64,000 bases of DNA from Cyanobacteria bacterium CYA. Lineage in GTDB: Bacteria; Planctomycetota; Phycisphaerae; Phycisphaerales; UBA1924. The translations under genes and the position numbers were made by a program. Shown piece by piece: positions 20,517 through 30,488 of the stretch. The stretch is taken from contig RHKP01000001.1 in the NCBI GenBank assembly GCA_008363215.1, forward strand, positions 248,001 to 312,000. Direction: 5' to 3'. The notes beneath the pieces were generated by a model. That model searched no databases. It saw nothing but the letters and a program-made list of their open reading frames with translations, and was not told where the DNA came from. Numbering within the stretch: the first letter of the stretch is position 1; every line of letters starts with the position of its first letter.

Positions 20517-20984
20517 CTACGAGCCCGCGTACTCGGCCCAGGAACTGCTCGTCTCCCACACGCGCACGCGCTCGACGACCAGGTCGCCCCGCAGCGCGTA
20601 CGACGTGCCACGATGATCGCGATAGGTCCGCCCGGAGCCGACCTCCGCTTTCAGATAGTCATAGATGTGTCGCGCCAGCACTTCCGTCGTCGGATCTTCC
20701 CCCTCGAAGACGATCAGCCTTGATCCGGCCACCTTCTGCAACGCCTCGGCCATCGGATCGGCACTGTTGATCGCCATCGCATGGTCAAATCGGTCCAAAA
20801 ACTCCCCAATGGCCAGTTTGAGCACCTTGAAGTCACACACCATGTCGCTGGCGTCCAGCGTCGCCGCCGATACGACTATTTCGATTCGCCGCGAGTGCCC
20901 GTGCGGGAATCGGCATCGGTCCGGGTGCTTGCTGAGCATGTGCCCGCTCTCGACCTCGAACGACTTGCAGACCCGGTACGTCAT
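20517..20984 (-). CDS. queD: 6-carboxy-tetrahydropterin synthase
   Basis: A 155-aa member of the 6-pyruvoyltetrahydropterin synthase family. It has FEVESGHMLSKH, the zinc-site HGHS, the FDHAMAIN region and a late PTTEVLARHIYD segment with catalytic Glu. It converts dihydroneopterin triphosphate to 6-carboxytetrahydropterin for preQ0 synthesis. ATG 20984 starts at the conserved N-terminus; longer readings run into structured intergenic DNA. It sits with queE and queC on the same strand, supporting QueD over a biopterin enzyme. Confidence 0.9.
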   Translation of the reverse strand: MTYRVCKSFEVESGHMLSKHPDRCRFPHGHSRRIEIVVSAATLDASDMVCDFKVLKLAIGEFLDRFDHAMAINSADPMAEALQKVAGSRLIVFEGEDPTTEVLARHIYDYLKAEVGSGRTYRDHRGTSYALRGDLVVERVRVWETSSSWAEYAGS

Positions 20985-21021
20985 TGGACCATCATATTGC
21001 TGTGTGACCCGGGGGCTCGGG

Positions 21022-21097
21022 TGGTCCGACTTCTCCGAAGTCGGCTTCCTTGGGTGCTTCGCCTCTCCGGAGCGATGTCGACTTCGGGGAAGCCGAC
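21022..21097 (-). promoter_or_regulatory. Structured queE-queD spacer with competing hairpins
   Basis: Three pairings compete: 21026-21033 with 21037-21044 (CCGACTTC/GAAGTCGG, perfect), 21077-21085 with 21089-21097 (one mismatch), and a long-range 10-bp match of 21040-21049 with 21088-21097 (GTCGGCTTCC/GGAAGCCGAC). It could be a processing or attenuation element between the two genes; no T-tract is present. Confidence 0.4.
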
Positions 21098-21105
21098 CCG
21101 CCCCC

Positions 21106-21813
21106 TCATGTCCCGCGCGTGTTTCCGAACAGCGCAATGTGCAGTCGCTGACCGTAGCGCCAGCCCCGCTCCATGCACGCTCGCACCACCCAGTCGGTCT
21201 GTTCGCGCCCCGGCACCCGCACGCCCTCGGGCATCAGCATCACATCCTCCGCCTGCACGCCCTGCAGCCGTGCGACCATTGCGTCGATCTCCTCAAGATC
21301 CGTCGGCCCGCACACGACGAACTTGAGTTGCCGGTCCTCCCCCAGCGTCAGGAGTCGCTCGATTGCGCTGATGTTCAGTCGCCGCTCCTCGTGCCGTCGC
21401 GCCCATGAGCCATCCGGATCGCGCGGATCCTGCCAAGGCGTCGAGTTGCCCAGTTTGGGGCTGATGCTCATCAGGTCGCAGCGCACCTCCGGCGCCCGTG
21501 TGCCGGCAGTCTCGATCGTCACGTGCAGCCCGCGCGCGCGCAGTCCTGCACACAACGCTCCTGCACCCTCGAAGATCAACGGCTCCCCGCCCGTCAGCAC
21601 CACGTGACCCACGCCGCTGCTTGCCGCCTCATCGATCAGCGAGTCAATCGACCGCTGCCCGGCCTCCGGCTTCCAACTGGCATACGGCGTGTCGCACCAT
21701 CGGCAACGCAGGTTGCACCCCGAGAGGCGCACAAAGAACGACGGCACCCCGGTGAGTTTGCCTTCGCCCTGGATCGAGCGGAATGTCTCAGAAATGGGCA
21801 GCATGCGGCTCAT
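21106..21813 (-). CDS. queE: 7-carboxy-7-deazaguanine synthase
   Basis: A 235-aa radical-SAM enzyme that contracts 6-carboxytetrahydropterin to CDG. The N-terminus [11 protein letters not shown] is characteristic, followed by the Fe-S motif C-x3-C-x2-C in [11 protein letters not shown] and the SAM-binding LTGGEPL. The SISPKLGNS segment also matches the family. ATG 21813 overlaps the queC stop (ATGA), so the two are translationally coupled. Confidence 0.93.
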   Translation of the reverse strand: MSRMLPISETFRSIQGEGKLTGVPSFFVRLSGCNLRCRWCDTPYASWKPEAGQRSIDSLIDEAASSGVGHVVLTGGEPLIFEGAGALCAGLRARGLHVTIETAGTRAPEVRCDLMSISPKLGNSTPWQDPRDPDGSWARRHEERRLNISAIERLLTLGEDRQLKFVVCGPTDLEEIDAMVARLQGVQAEDVMLMPEGVRVPGREQTDWVVRACMERGWRYGQRLHIALFGNTRGT

Positions 21814-22499
21814 GGCGCATACACCGTCGGGTCGGGGAGGCCCGCTCCCTCGAATCCGCGCCGACGCAGCACGCAACTGTCGCAGCGCCCGCACGCGCGC
21901 CCCTGCTCGTCCGGGTCATAGCAACTGTGCGTGAGCGCATAGTCGACCCCGAGCGCCGCTCCCTGCCGGATGATCTCGGCCTTGCTCAGAGTGATCAGCG
22001 GTGCGCGCACGCGCGTCGGCGCTCCCGAGACCCCGGCCTTGGTGCCCAGGTTCGCCGCCTTCTCGAAGGCTTCGATGAACGCCGGACGGCAGTCCGGATA
22101 CCCCGAATAGTCGATCGCGTTGACTCCGATCCAAACCTCCGTCGCGCCGACGACTTCAGCCAGCCCCGTCGCCAGTGACAGAAATACCAGGTTCCGCGCG
22201 GGGACATAGGTCACTGGAATGCCCTTGCTCCTGCCCGCCCGCGGCACGAGAATGTCATCGGTCAGCGCGCTCCCGCCGAAGAGCCGCAGGTTGAGCGGCA
22301 TTACCACCGGCGCCTCGACTCCCTGGCTTGCCGCCACGCGCCGAGCCGCCTCGAGTTCATGCCGATGCCGCTGTCCGTAGTCGAAACTGAGGCAGTGGCA
22401 CACCCGCCCCTCGCGTCGCGCCAGCGCCAGCACCGTCGCGCTGTCCAATCCGCCCGAAAGCAGCACCACCGCCCCGATTGGCTTGTGTGTCGCGCTCAC
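21810..22499 (-). CDS. queC: 7-cyano-7-deazaguanine synthase
   Basis: A 229-aa ATP-dependent enzyme making preQ0 from CDG. It has the PP-loop [13 protein letters not shown], the FDYGQRH segment, the [13 protein letters not shown] segment, and a C-terminal zinc site (C-x7-C-x2-C-x2-C in [17 protein letters not shown]). It begins at GTG 22499. With queE and queD it gives three pathway steps in a row; the GTP cyclohydrolase step and QueF/Tgt are not in the window. Confidence 0.94.
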   Translation of the reverse strand: MSATHKPIGAVVLLSGGLDSATVLALARREGRVCHCLSFDYGQRHRHELEAARRVAASQGVEAPVVMPLNLRLFGGSALTDDILVPRAGRSKGIPVTYVPARNLVFLSLATGLAEVVGATEVWIGVNAIDYSGYPDCRPAFIEAFEKAANLGTKAGVSGAPTRVRAPLITLSKAEIIRQGAALGVDYALTHSCYDPDEQGRACGRCDSCVLRRRGFEGAGLPDPTVYAP

Positions 22500-22521
22500 G
22501 GGCAGAGTCTATGAGGTCTGA

Positions 22522-23796
22522 TCACCCCGCCCGGCGCGTTTCCCCGCCCGACTGGTCGGCCGCCCGGTTGATCAACGCCCGTGCCACCCCGTGCAGGTCG
22601 AATCGCGTTGCTTCGGTCGGGAAGAAGTTGTCGTCGGCCACGTCCTGACCCTGGGCTTTGACGACGACCAGTTCGGGCTGCTCAGCCAGGTCAAACTCCA
22701 CTCCAGGCGCAAACTGATCGGGGTGTTCGAGGTCGCCGATCTCGCGCACCACCGGACGGCACGGATCGGCGGGGTTCCAGCGCGTCACCACGCCCATCAC
22801 CCCGTTCGACAGTTCAACCGTGGATCCGGGCGGATAGGGCGGCACCACCGCCAGCAACCCCAGGTAAATCACCGGATCGATCATCTCCCTGTACGGCGAC
22901 TGCCCGAGCAGGCGCAGCGCCCGCACCGTCGGCATCGCCTCGACTTCCGGAGCGTCTACCGGGTGCGGGGGGTGGCGCAGGGAGTCGAACTTGTCGGCTG
23001 CCGCGACGATGCGCGCAAAAACATGGATCTCCGTCCCCCTCGGCGTGTGAATGCCTATCCCGCTCTCGCGCGCGGGGTAGCCGGTGCCGTCGAAGTGCTG
23101 GTGGTGGTGCAGCACGACCGTGGCGGCCGTCGGGTCGACGTGCCCGCGCACGCGCTCGAATCCATCGAGCACATGCCTCCGATAGTTCGGACCGTACTCG
23201 TCGCCGGTGCGCAGATATTCCTCGATGATGTCCGGCTCCAGATCCATCGCGCCCACATCATGCAGCAGGGCGCCCAGTCCGAGCGAACTTACCTCACGTG
23301 CCCGCAACGGATCGAGACGCTGCCGCTGGTGCTCGAGGTAGAAATCCAGTTTCAGCCCGATGAGCAGGCTGATGAACGCAACGTTGGCCGAGTGCTGGAG
23401 CGGAGGGTGCGCGCACCCGTTCATGTCCTCCAGCAGCAGCGTTGCCCGGGGATTGCGGATCAGCGAGTCGACGAGGTCGACGATGGCTTTGCGGAAGACC
23501 CGGTAGTCAAGCCGGGCGCCCATCTCCGGGCGCACGTCGTTGAATGCGTCGGAGAGCACCTGCATGGTTTCCGCCCGCGCGTGGTTGACCTCCTGGCTGA
23601 TGCAGTTGGCCACCTGCCCCAGTTCGGGGTACACGATCCACATTTCAGGCACGTTGAACTCGCGCAGCCTCTGGATCACCTTGTCCTGGAGCACCGCGCC
23701 GGCGCGCAGCAGAATCGTCGACCCCTGCTTGGGGTGATAGATCGGCATCGCCAGGCACATTCCGGGCTTGGCCTGAAGGGTACTCAATCGCAGCAT
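22522..23796 (-). CDS. HD-GYP domain protein, probable c-di-GMP phosphodiesterase
   Basis: A 424-aa protein. The N-terminal ~130 residues (KPGMCLAMPIYHP) resemble the DUF3391-type region often found before HD-GYP domains. The metal-dependent domain has HSANVAF, the HD signature LLHDVGAMD, the HHHQHFDGTGYP motif (GYP intact) and AAADKFDSL. The C-terminal part has GSTVELSNGVMGVVTRWN. ATG 23796 has a CGGAG upstream. It lies 23 bases before queC on the same strand; a functional link is not obvious. Confidence 0.9.
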   Translation of the reverse strand: MLRLSTLQAKPGMCLAMPIYHPKQGSTILLRAGAVLQDKVIQRLREFNVPEMWIVYPELGQVANCISQEVNHARAETMQVLSDAFNDVRPEMGARLDYRVFRKAIVDLVDSLIRNPRATLLLEDMNGCAHPPLQHSANVAFISLLIGLKLDFYLEHQRQRLDPLRAREVSSLGLGALLHDVGAMDLEPDIIEEYLRTGDEYGPNYRRHVLDGFERVRGHVDPTAATVVLHHHQHFDGTGYPARESGIGIHTPRGTEIHVFARIVAAADKFDSLRHPPHPVDAPEVEAMPTVRALRLLGQSPYREMIDPVIYLGLLAVVPPYPPGSTVELSNGVMGVVTRWNPADPCRPVVREIGDLEHPDQFAPGVEFDLAEQPELVVVKAQGQDVADDNFFPTEATRFDLHGVARALINRAADQSGGETRRAG

Positions 23797-24033
23797 GAAC
23801 GGCTCCGGACTGGCGCGCGTCCGATGTATCGGCCACGCCGGACCGGCCCTGCGATGCATCCCTGGAAAAAGATTTCGGTCGGGCGCCGTGGCCCGCTTGC
23901 TCGCCCGTCACGGCTGATTCGGGTTGTTTGGTCCTGCGCACCCCCTGTCGCGATCGGCCGGCGTGTCCGCTCAACGGGCGCGGGGGGATCGGCTCGCGAT
24001 CGACCATGACCAACGTGACTATCGGACGTTCGC

Positions 24034-25014
24034 TCACGGAACGAGGCGATAATGCTCCGGCGTGTGGGCCATCAACACGATGACCACCGATCGCTCCGGG
24101 CGCACGCGCACCGATTGTTCGTCGGCGCCCCGGGGTTCGATCGCTCCGGGCGTGCGCAGCAGTTGCTCACCCAGCGTGCGAGCCTGGGGATCGGCAGGTC
24201 CGATGGTGCCCGCCGCTGACTGACTCGGTGGTGCGCCCGGATCGGTGGGGCCTGGGGGTGGCGTGCTCGTCGGCGGGGCGCCGGGGTCCGGCCCGACGGG
24301 GCCTGCATCGGACGTTGGAGTGACGCTGGAGGTTTGCGCCTCGGGCGACTCCCACTCTCGCGGCCCTGACGTCGGGACGATCAGCAAAGCCATGTGCGAC
24401 GGAAGGTCGCACGAGAGTTTGAGCCGATCGAGCACCTGTCCGTCGGCCACGCGGCCTTCGATGGTCGGTTCGAGCAGATGCTCGAGTCGTCGCGGCTGAT
24501 CGGGCAGGTGTTGCGGCACGAGTTCGACGCGGAGTCGGGCCCGGATGAGGCCGGTCTCCTGGGCTTCGGTCATGTCCGGAACCAGCCAGCAGCGGGCGAG
24601 CAGGCGGAAGCGTCCCTGTCCCAGGTTGACCTGGCCGGAGTCGATGCGTGTGGCGGGGTCCTGGAGCGCCGGCCCGGTGAGGATCGGGGTCCACGAGCCG
24701 AGGCTTCCGAGCCACTGGCGCTGCATGGGTCCGGCCGACTGGAGCGAGCCGAGCGCTTCTTCGAGCAGGTCGACGGGGACGGCCAAGGCGCGCAGCCCGC
24801 TGGCGCGGAGGCGCTGGTCGGTCTGCTCGTCGATGCCGGTGGGGTTGGACTCGTAGCGGCGCAGGGCCGAGGGCAGCGCCCCGCCGGCGCTTCGCACCGG
24901 GGCCAGGCGCATTTCCAGCCCGAGCGTTCCCGGGGCGCTGGTCTGGGCGTGCGCACCGCAGTTCAGGGTCAGCAGCACCCCGAGCAGGGCAAGGCATGAG
25001 CGTCGAGCGATCAC
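24034..25014 (-). CDS. Secreted protein of unknown function
   Basis: A 326-aa protein with a clear signal peptide (CLALLGVLLTLNCGAHAQ). About 200 residues of mixed alpha/beta sequence follow (RLLARCWLVPDMTEAQ, IRARLRVELVPQHLP). Next comes a Pro/Gly/Thr-rich low-complexity stretch at about 220-270, and a short C-terminus (VRPERSVVIVLMAHTPEHY). I recognise no domain. It starts four bases after the end of the LOG gene on the same strand, so they probably share a transcript. Confidence 0.7.
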   Translation of the reverse strand: MIARRSCLALLGVLLTLNCGAHAQTSAPGTLGLEMRLAPVRSAGGALPSALRRYESNPTGIDEQTDQRLRASGLRALAVPVDLLEEALGSLQSAGPMQRQWLGSLGSWTPILTGPALQDPATRIDSGQVNLGQGRFRLLARCWLVPDMTEAQETGLIRARLRVELVPQHLPDQPRRLEHLLEPTIEGRVADGQVLDRLKLSCDLPSHMALLIVPTSGPREWESPEAQTSSVTPTSDAGPVGPDPGAPPTSTPPPGPTDPGAPPSQSAAGTIGPADPQARTLGEQLLRTPGAIEPRGADEQSVRVRPERSVVIVLMAHTPEHYRLVP

Positions 25015-25018
25015 CGGT

Positions 25019-26188
25019 TTACTCTTCGACAGGATCGAACTGGTTGATCCGGTCGATCAGGCGTCGAACAAAGCCGAATCCGCGCCGGGTGTGGACGAAG
25101 GAGATGCGCGGCAGATGCAGGTGATCTTCCTCAACGTCCAGGGGAGTCCTGGGCGCGATCCTGCCTTTCTTGACGAGCATCGGGAACTCGTCATTGAGGG
25201 CCTCGATGTCGCGCAGGCGCAGCCGCTTGTTGAGCCTGATGACCAGTTCATCGCGGACGTAGCGCGAGGAGTGGTAGTTGCGGTAGAATCGCAGCACATG
25301 GTCGGCTGCGTCGGTGGGGTCGGCGGCGATGTAGAACAGGTTGTCGTCCTCGGGGCTGATCCATCCGCGCTGCATGAGTTGGCTGTCGATGAAGTGCTTC
25401 CAGCCCTTCCAGTAGCCGGCGATCGCCTTGTCCGGGTCGCCGCCGGCCACTGTGAGCCCGGGCTCGGGCTCGCCCTCGACGAAGACGATGGGGATCATGC
25501 TGGCCTTGCCGGTCTGCACCAGCGTGAGCGTCTCGAAGGTCTCGTCGAGCGTGCCGAAGCCGCCGGGGAAGCACACGACCGCCTCGGCCTGGCTGAGAAA
25601 CATCAACTTGCGCGTGAAAAAGTAGCGGAAGTGAATCAGTTTCTCGTCGTCGGCGATGATGTTGTTGGCGGTGGTCTCGAAGGGCAGGCGGATGGCCACG
25701 CCAAAACTGGCCTCGCGCCCCGGGCCCTCGTGCCCGGCGCGCATGATTCCGTCTCCGGCGCCGGTGATGACCATCCAGCCGCGCTGGGCCATGATGCGTC
25801 CGAACTGTACGGCCGCGCGATAGTCCGGGTGATCGGGCGGCGTGCGCGCCGAGCCGAAGATCGTGACCTTGTGCGGTTCGGGATACTGCCCGAACACGCG
25901 GAAGGCGTAGCGCAGTTCCTTCATCGCCGCGGTCATGAGTTTCAGTTCGCCGCGGTTGCGTCCGTCGGGGATGAGTTTGAGCGCCGCGGTGATCAGTTCT
26001 CGCACAAGGCGTGCGTCGTACTCGTCGGCGTTGCGGGCGATGTCCTGTACCAGATCGCGGATGCGCTCCTGAATTTCCCCGTCATCGGCGCGAACCTGCG
26101 CGCTCTGCTCGGGAGGGGCGCTGCTCAGTCCCCTGGGCTGGGTGGAGGAGGGCGGATCAAGTTCCTGTCGTCTCTGTTCGTTGGTCAT
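25019..26188 (-). CDS. LOG-family (TIGR00730-type) Rossmann protein
   Basis: A 389-aa protein whose middle holds the lysine-decarboxylase-like/LOG fold: VTIFGSARTPPDHPDY (about 105-120), GWMVITGAGDGIMRAG, and the signature PGGFGTLDE near 208-216. LOG proteins cleave cytokinin-type or other nucleoside monophosphates. About 100 N-terminal and 120 C-terminal residues make it longer than the minimal family, as in PpnN-like nucleosidases, so exact substrate is open. Its start overlaps the stop of the AsmA-like gene (ATGA). Confidence 0.85.
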   Translation of the reverse strand: MTNEQRRQELDPPSSTQPRGLSSAPPEQSAQVRADDGEIQERIRDLVQDIARNADEYDARLVRELITAALKLIPDGRNRGELKLMTAAMKELRYAFRVFGQYPEPHKVTIFGSARTPPDHPDYRAAVQFGRIMAQRGWMVITGAGDGIMRAGHEGPGREASFGVAIRLPFETTANNIIADDEKLIHFRYFFTRKLMFLSQAEAVVCFPGGFGTLDETFETLTLVQTGKASMIPIVFVEGEPEPGLTVAGGDPDKAIAGYWKGWKHFIDSQLMQRGWISPEDDNLFYIAADPTDAADHVLRFYRNYHSSRYVRDELVIRLNKRLRLRDIEALNDEFPMLVKKGRIAPRTPLDVEEDHLHLPRISFVHTRRGFGFVRRLIDRINQFDPVEE

Positions 26189-29100
26189 GGTTGTTCATCG
26201 GTCGGCTGCTCATCCATCGCGTCCACGACGCGATGCACGGCCGAGGTGGAGAGTCGGAATCGTTCACGGAGTTGCATGGCCCGATTCTTGATGTCCTGAA
26301 GGAGTCGGTCCTGCTCGCTCACCTCCTGTCCGAGCAGCAAGGACAGCGCCCGGCGCGTGCCGACGAACTGCTCGCTGGAGATATTCGGCGCGCGCAGCGT
26401 GCCGGACACGCGCGTGGTCAGGAGTTCGTCCCGCACGTTTTCGAGTATCGGCGAGATCAGCGGCACGCGGCGCATGGAGCGGCTGTTGATGCGCAGGTCG
26501 AGCCCCAGGTCGGGCACGCCCATTGTGCCGTAACCGATCAGTTCGATCGACTTGGACAGCACGCTGAGGGATTCGAAGGTGACCAGATCGTCGCGCAGGT
26601 AGAACTGAGCGGCGGCCACATCGAGTTTCTCGCCGCGCGGGAGTTGCAGGTTGCTGACTTCGATGAGCGGCACGAGCAGGGGCAGGCGCAGCACACGTCC
26701 TTCACTGACCTGAGCGTGACCCATGCCGCGGCGCGGGCCGCCGACCACGCCATAGAGCGTGAACTGGGCATCGAGCACGCCGCGCGAATCGTCGGCGGTC
26801 GTTTCCGGATCGGGGGCCTGCGTGTCGAGCGACAGGTCGGCCAGGATGGGCGCGAAGCGCACGCCGCTGGTCAGCACGCGCAGGTCGTAGCGCGGTCCCG
26901 GGTCTGCCGACTCGGTCCACACCAGCGCCGAGCCGGCGATGCGCCCGTTGTGCGCCGTGGCGCCGAACGGACCGATCCCGATGGCGTCGGCGTCGAGCGA
27001 GGCGATGGGGCACCGGACGTCGGACAGCCAGATGCCCGAGGCCCGCATCGTCTCGGCCCGCAGGTCGACCTGGAACTGCGGGGAACCGAGCGTGGGGTGC
27101 ATGCGGGCGACGAACTCGAGCGTCGCGTCGATCTGATCGAGTTCGACGCCGACCGAAGCGCGCCCGCGGCGCACGCGCAGCAGTCCCAGCGCATCGACCT
27201 GGTCGCTCGAGGCACGGTGTGCGATGAGCAGGTGTCCCTGTTCGACGGCGATCGGCCCGTCGACGCCGATCTTGAGCCCGGCCAGGGCGTGGTCGAGATT
27301 CTCAGGCAGCAGGGCCCGCACGCGCGGGTGCAGCGACGAAGCGCCCAGTTCGAACGCCGCGTCGAGATCGACATGCTCGGCGCTCTCGATCGAGAAGTTG
27401 CCGTGCATCCGAACCTCGAGTTCCGGCGACACCAGCGAGAGTCTGTCAATGTGCCCGGTACGCCGGTCGAACCGGATCTGTCCCTCCACATGCTCGAACG
27501 CGAGGCGTTCGCCGCGGCGGGTGATCGCAAGCGAGCGCGGGGAGAGGATCACCGAGACAGGCTCGACGTTGCCGTCGTCCGAGAGTTCAACGCTCGACAG
27601 CAGGTCGAATCGCCCGGCGGGACGGGCCTTGCGATAGGCGTCGGCCAGAGCGGGGGCACGCTCGCCCAGCAGACTCTCGACGATGCTCGACTCGAAGCGG
27701 GCGTCGCCCAGCGAGAGTTCGGCCGTGCCGGAGGCGCCCTGCTCGGTCAGCGTCACAGCGCCGTCGATGCGCAGGTTTCCCAGGGGCTCGGACGCATAGG
27801 TGGCCGTGCCCCCGAAGCCGGCAAACCTGGCGCCCAGTTGCTCGCCTCGCTCGATGTGGATGCTGCCCTGCGGGTGCTCCATCGACAGCCGCTGTCCGAA
27901 GAGGCTCAGCGATGGTTTGCGGAAGTTGAACAGGTCGATGAGCAGGTTGGCAGGCTCCTCGGGCGCGGGCTGATAGGTCAGGCGCGCGTCGAGCAATCCG
28001 CCCGGCTCGTAGCGCCGGCGCAGCGGCGCGATCTGGGCGGCCGCGGGCTGGCTGATCACCGCGACGAGTTGCTCGACCGGGCTGGTCGCGTCGAGGTCGG
28101 TCAGGGTCAGGTCGAGCGTGTGCACTTCGACGCCTTCGCCCGTGTGCTCGCCGAAGCCGGCGCCGGCTTGCAGGTGCACGGTGCTGGTTGACTCGGCGCC
28201 GGGCAGTCGGGCCGAAAGGTCGATGTGCAGATCGCCGGGGCGCACGGCGATGATCCCGGAGATGTCGCGCAGTTCCAGCCCGTCGACGAGCAGCCCGTCG
28301 GGCATGGAGAACGACCACGGGCGGGCGGTCATGGCGTTGGGCGTCACGTCGATGGCAAATGCCGGGCCTTCGTCCATACCGACGCGCGCCTGGCAGTTGA
28401 CCGTACCTCGCAGCCCGAGGCGCGTCAGCAGCGCGCGGGCGTGCATGGTGTCGTCGTCCAGTCCGTCACGCGGGCCGGGGATGGCGTTGATCAGCAGCGG
28501 CGTGACGGGCATGTCCCTGGCCTGAATGTGAACCTGGGGCAGGCGGTCCGGATCGTCGAGGAACGCAGCAGCCTGCACGTCGGCGGTGCCGCCTTCCAGT
28601 CCGCGGAACGAGCCGCCGGTCACCCGCGCATCCCCGTTGAAGACGCGCAGTGTCAGGTCTTCGGCGCAAATGGGCAGCGGGAAGTGCTCGGAGAGCAGAC
28701 CCACGCTGGGCAGGCGAATGAGGATTTCCGTGTCCCAGTTGCTCTCGTGCCCCGGATAGCGATAGACGCTGATGTCCACGGTCCCCTTCCCGCCCATCTC
28801 AAACTCGGGCAGGTTGGCCAGCGCCTCGAGCACAGCCAGGTCGGCGGCCGCCGCTTCGTCGTCTTCAACCTGGTCGGCGCGGATGGCCGCCCGCAGTTGA
28901 TCGCGCTCGTCTTGCCACTGGCGCTTCTGCGCCGGGTCGGCGATGAGGCGCTGCTCGACCAGTTGCTGGTAGGACGCGCGGTCGAGCAGCGAGTCGTAGA
29001 GGGAGCGGTCGTGCTCGTTGAACCCGGCACGCAGTTTGTCATCCAGCGGCACGTCGGTGACATGCACGTTGATGGTGGCTTCGGCCGCGTCGTTCAGCGG

Positions 29101-30432
29101 GGCCACCCAGCCCGAGGCCGACAGTTTCGCGCCGCCCCGGGCGGTCCCGACGATGTCGTGAAACTCGAGGCGATCGCGCTCCAGCACGAACACGGCGCTC
29201 ATGTTCTCAAACTCGTACGGGAAATCGCGGAAGGACGCGACGGCGTCGAAGAGGCGGAACTCCCCGCCGGCCTCAACCTGCCCGGAGTCGGCGGCGCGCC
29301 TGAGCACGAGATCCAGTTCAAGTTCGGCGGTCGGATTGGAGAACATCACGAGGATGTCGCGCACGTACGGGGGCAGGTAACTGAGCCGGTGCAGGTTCTC
29401 GTTCAGGCGCACCCGATCGATGTGAACTTCGGCGCGGAAGGGTGTGTCGGCGTCGAGCGTGGGCGCGACAAACGACGCCCGCGCCGGCACGCCGTCCAGA
29501 TTGCCCGCCAGTTCGGCGCTCAGCCCCTCGGCCCCGACCAGCAGCACGCCGTCGACGTCGGTCATGTGCCCGCGTGCCACGGGCGTCTGGTCGAGCGGAA
29601 GGTCGAGTTCGACACTTTCCAGCCGCACCGCCAGTTCGATCGGGCCTTGACGAGGCACGCGGATGCGCGTCGGCTGGATCTTCCCCTTGAGATTGAGCGC
29701 TCGATGTACGTCGCGGTACCGGGTCGGAACGGCGTCGTTGGGCCAGGCCGCCAGGTCCATTTCGGAAACGACCACATCCAGTTCGGTGTCGGAGATCGTT
29801 CCGGTGAGTTTAGCCGACGGGCCGTCCCGCCCCGAGTGGGTGATCTCGAAGACGTACGAGCCGCTTTGTTGTCCCGGCGTAAGGACGCCTCGCACGGGGA
29901 GGCGTCGCAGCGTGTGATAGTCCGATCCGGAGTGCTCGCCCAGTTCGATGATGCCCCCGGTGACGGTGATGCTCGGCAGCCCGCCGGGCCCGCCGCCGGT
30001 GGAGCGGAACTTGAGCGGCGCGAGGTTGAGTCCCCCCGTACCGGTGTCCTGACTGATGCGGACGACGGGGTTTTCAATACGGACCTGGCGAATCGCAATC
30101 GACCCGGACCACAGCCCCGAGAGCGACAGGTCGGCTGCGTCGGCATGGAGGACTTCGCCGGCCGGACCGTGGACGCCGCGGGCGCCGATGCGGATGTCGC
30201 GCACGCGGATGGTGCCGTCGAGCGAGAGCGAGGCCGACGCGATCGAGACGTCGCCTTCGACCAGAGATTGAAGGTGCGCGAGGACGGCCTTGCGGGCGAT
30301 CGGACCGCGCGTGGAGATCAACACTCCCGTGGCCAGCAGCAGCAGGAGAGGTACGAGGACCAAGAGCGTCCGGCGGGCGCGGCGGCGCCGGGGAGGAGCG
30401 CGATCGTGTGCTTGGGCGGGTCTGGATTCCAT
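26185..30432 (-). CDS. AsmA/YhdP-like large envelope protein
   Basis: A 1415-aa protein with an Arg-rich cytoplasmic start and one membrane helix at about 22-42 (LLVLVPLLLLLATGVLIS). A very long beta-rich periplasmic region follows (repeated patterns such as VRDIRIGARG and IRQVRIENPVVRIS). The last ~180 residues match the AsmA-like C-terminal domain (GHAQVSEGRVLRLPLL, EVSNLQLPRGEKLDVAAAQF, GYGTMGVPDLGLDLRINS). Proteins of this class form bridge-like channels thought to move lipids to the outer membrane. It is translationally coupled to the LOG gene. Frames read on the opposite strand are composition artefacts. Confidence 0.88.
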   Translation of the reverse strand: MESRPAQAHDRAPPRRRRARRTLLVLVPLLLLLATGVLISTRGPIARKAVLAHLQSLVEGDVSIASASLSLDGTIRVRDIRIGARGVHGPAGEVLHADAADLSLSGLWSGSIAIRQVRIENPVVRISQDTGTGGLNLAPLKFRSTGGGPGGLPSITVTGGIIELGEHSGSDYHTLRRLPVRGVLTPGQQSGSYVFEITHSGRDGPSAKLTGTISDTELDVVVSEMDLAAWPNDAVPTRYRDVHRALNLKGKIQPTRIRVPRQGPIELAVRLESVELDLPLDQTPVARGHMTDVDGVLLVGAEGLSAELAGNLDGVPARASFVAPTLDADTPFRAEVHIDRVRLNENLHRLSYLPPYVRDILVMFSNPTAELELDLVLRRAADSGQVEAGGEFRLFDAVASFRDFPYEFENMSAVFVLERDRLEFHDIVGTARGGAKLSASGWVAPLNDAAEATINVHVTDVPLDDKLRAGFNEHDRSLYDSLLDRASYQQLVEQRLIADPAQKRQWQDERDQLRAAIRADQVEDDEAAAADLAVLEALANLPEFEMGGKGTVDISVYRYPGHESNWDTEILIRLPSVGLLSEHFPLPICAEDLTLRVFNGDARVTGGSFRGLEGGTADVQAAAFLDDPDRLPQVHIQARDMPVTPLLINAIPGPRDGLDDDTMHARALLTRLGLRGTVNCQARVGMDEGPAFAIDVTPNAMTARPWSFSMPDGLLVDGLELRDISGIIAVRPGDLHIDLSARLPGAESTSTVHLQAGAGFGEHTGEGVEVHTLDLTLTDLDATSPVEQLVAVISQPAAAQIAPLRRRYEPGGLLDARLTYQPAPEEPANLLIDLFNFRKPSLSLFGQRLSMEHPQGSIHIERGEQLGARFAGFGGTATYASEPLGNLRIDGAVTLTEQGASGTAELSLGDARFESSIVESLLGERAPALADAYRKARPAGRFDLLSSVELSDDGNVEPVSVILSPRSLAITRRGERLAFEHVEGQIRFDRRTGHIDRLSLVSPELEVRMHGNFSIESAEHVDLDAAFELGASSLHPRVRALLPENLDHALAGLKIGVDGPIAVEQGHLLIAHRASSDQVDALGLLRVRRGRASVGVELDQIDATLEFVARMHPTLGSPQFQVDLRAETMRASGIWLSDVRCPIASLDADAIGIGPFGATAHNGRIAGSALVWTESADPGPRYDLRVLTSGVRFAPILADLSLDTQAPDPETTADDSRGVLDAQFTLYGVVGGPRRGMGHAQVSEGRVLRLPLLVPLIEVSNLQLPRGEKLDVAAAQFYLRDDLVTFESLSVLSKSIELIGYGTMGVPDLGLDLRINSRSMRRVPLISPILENVRDELLTTRVSGTLRAPNISSEQFVGTRRALSLLLGQEVSEQDRLLQDIKNRAMQLRERFRLSTSAVHRVVDAMDEQPTDEQP

Positions 30433-30488
30433 AAACAGGGAAGTGCCCGGGAACGCATGGTAGCAGGTGGAGCGGGTATGCTCGCTGC

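Noticed and set aside
22591-24009. 472-codon plus-strand frame opposite the HD-GYP gene
   Set aside because: No motif or ribosome-binding site, while the minus strand has intact HD and GYP motifs.
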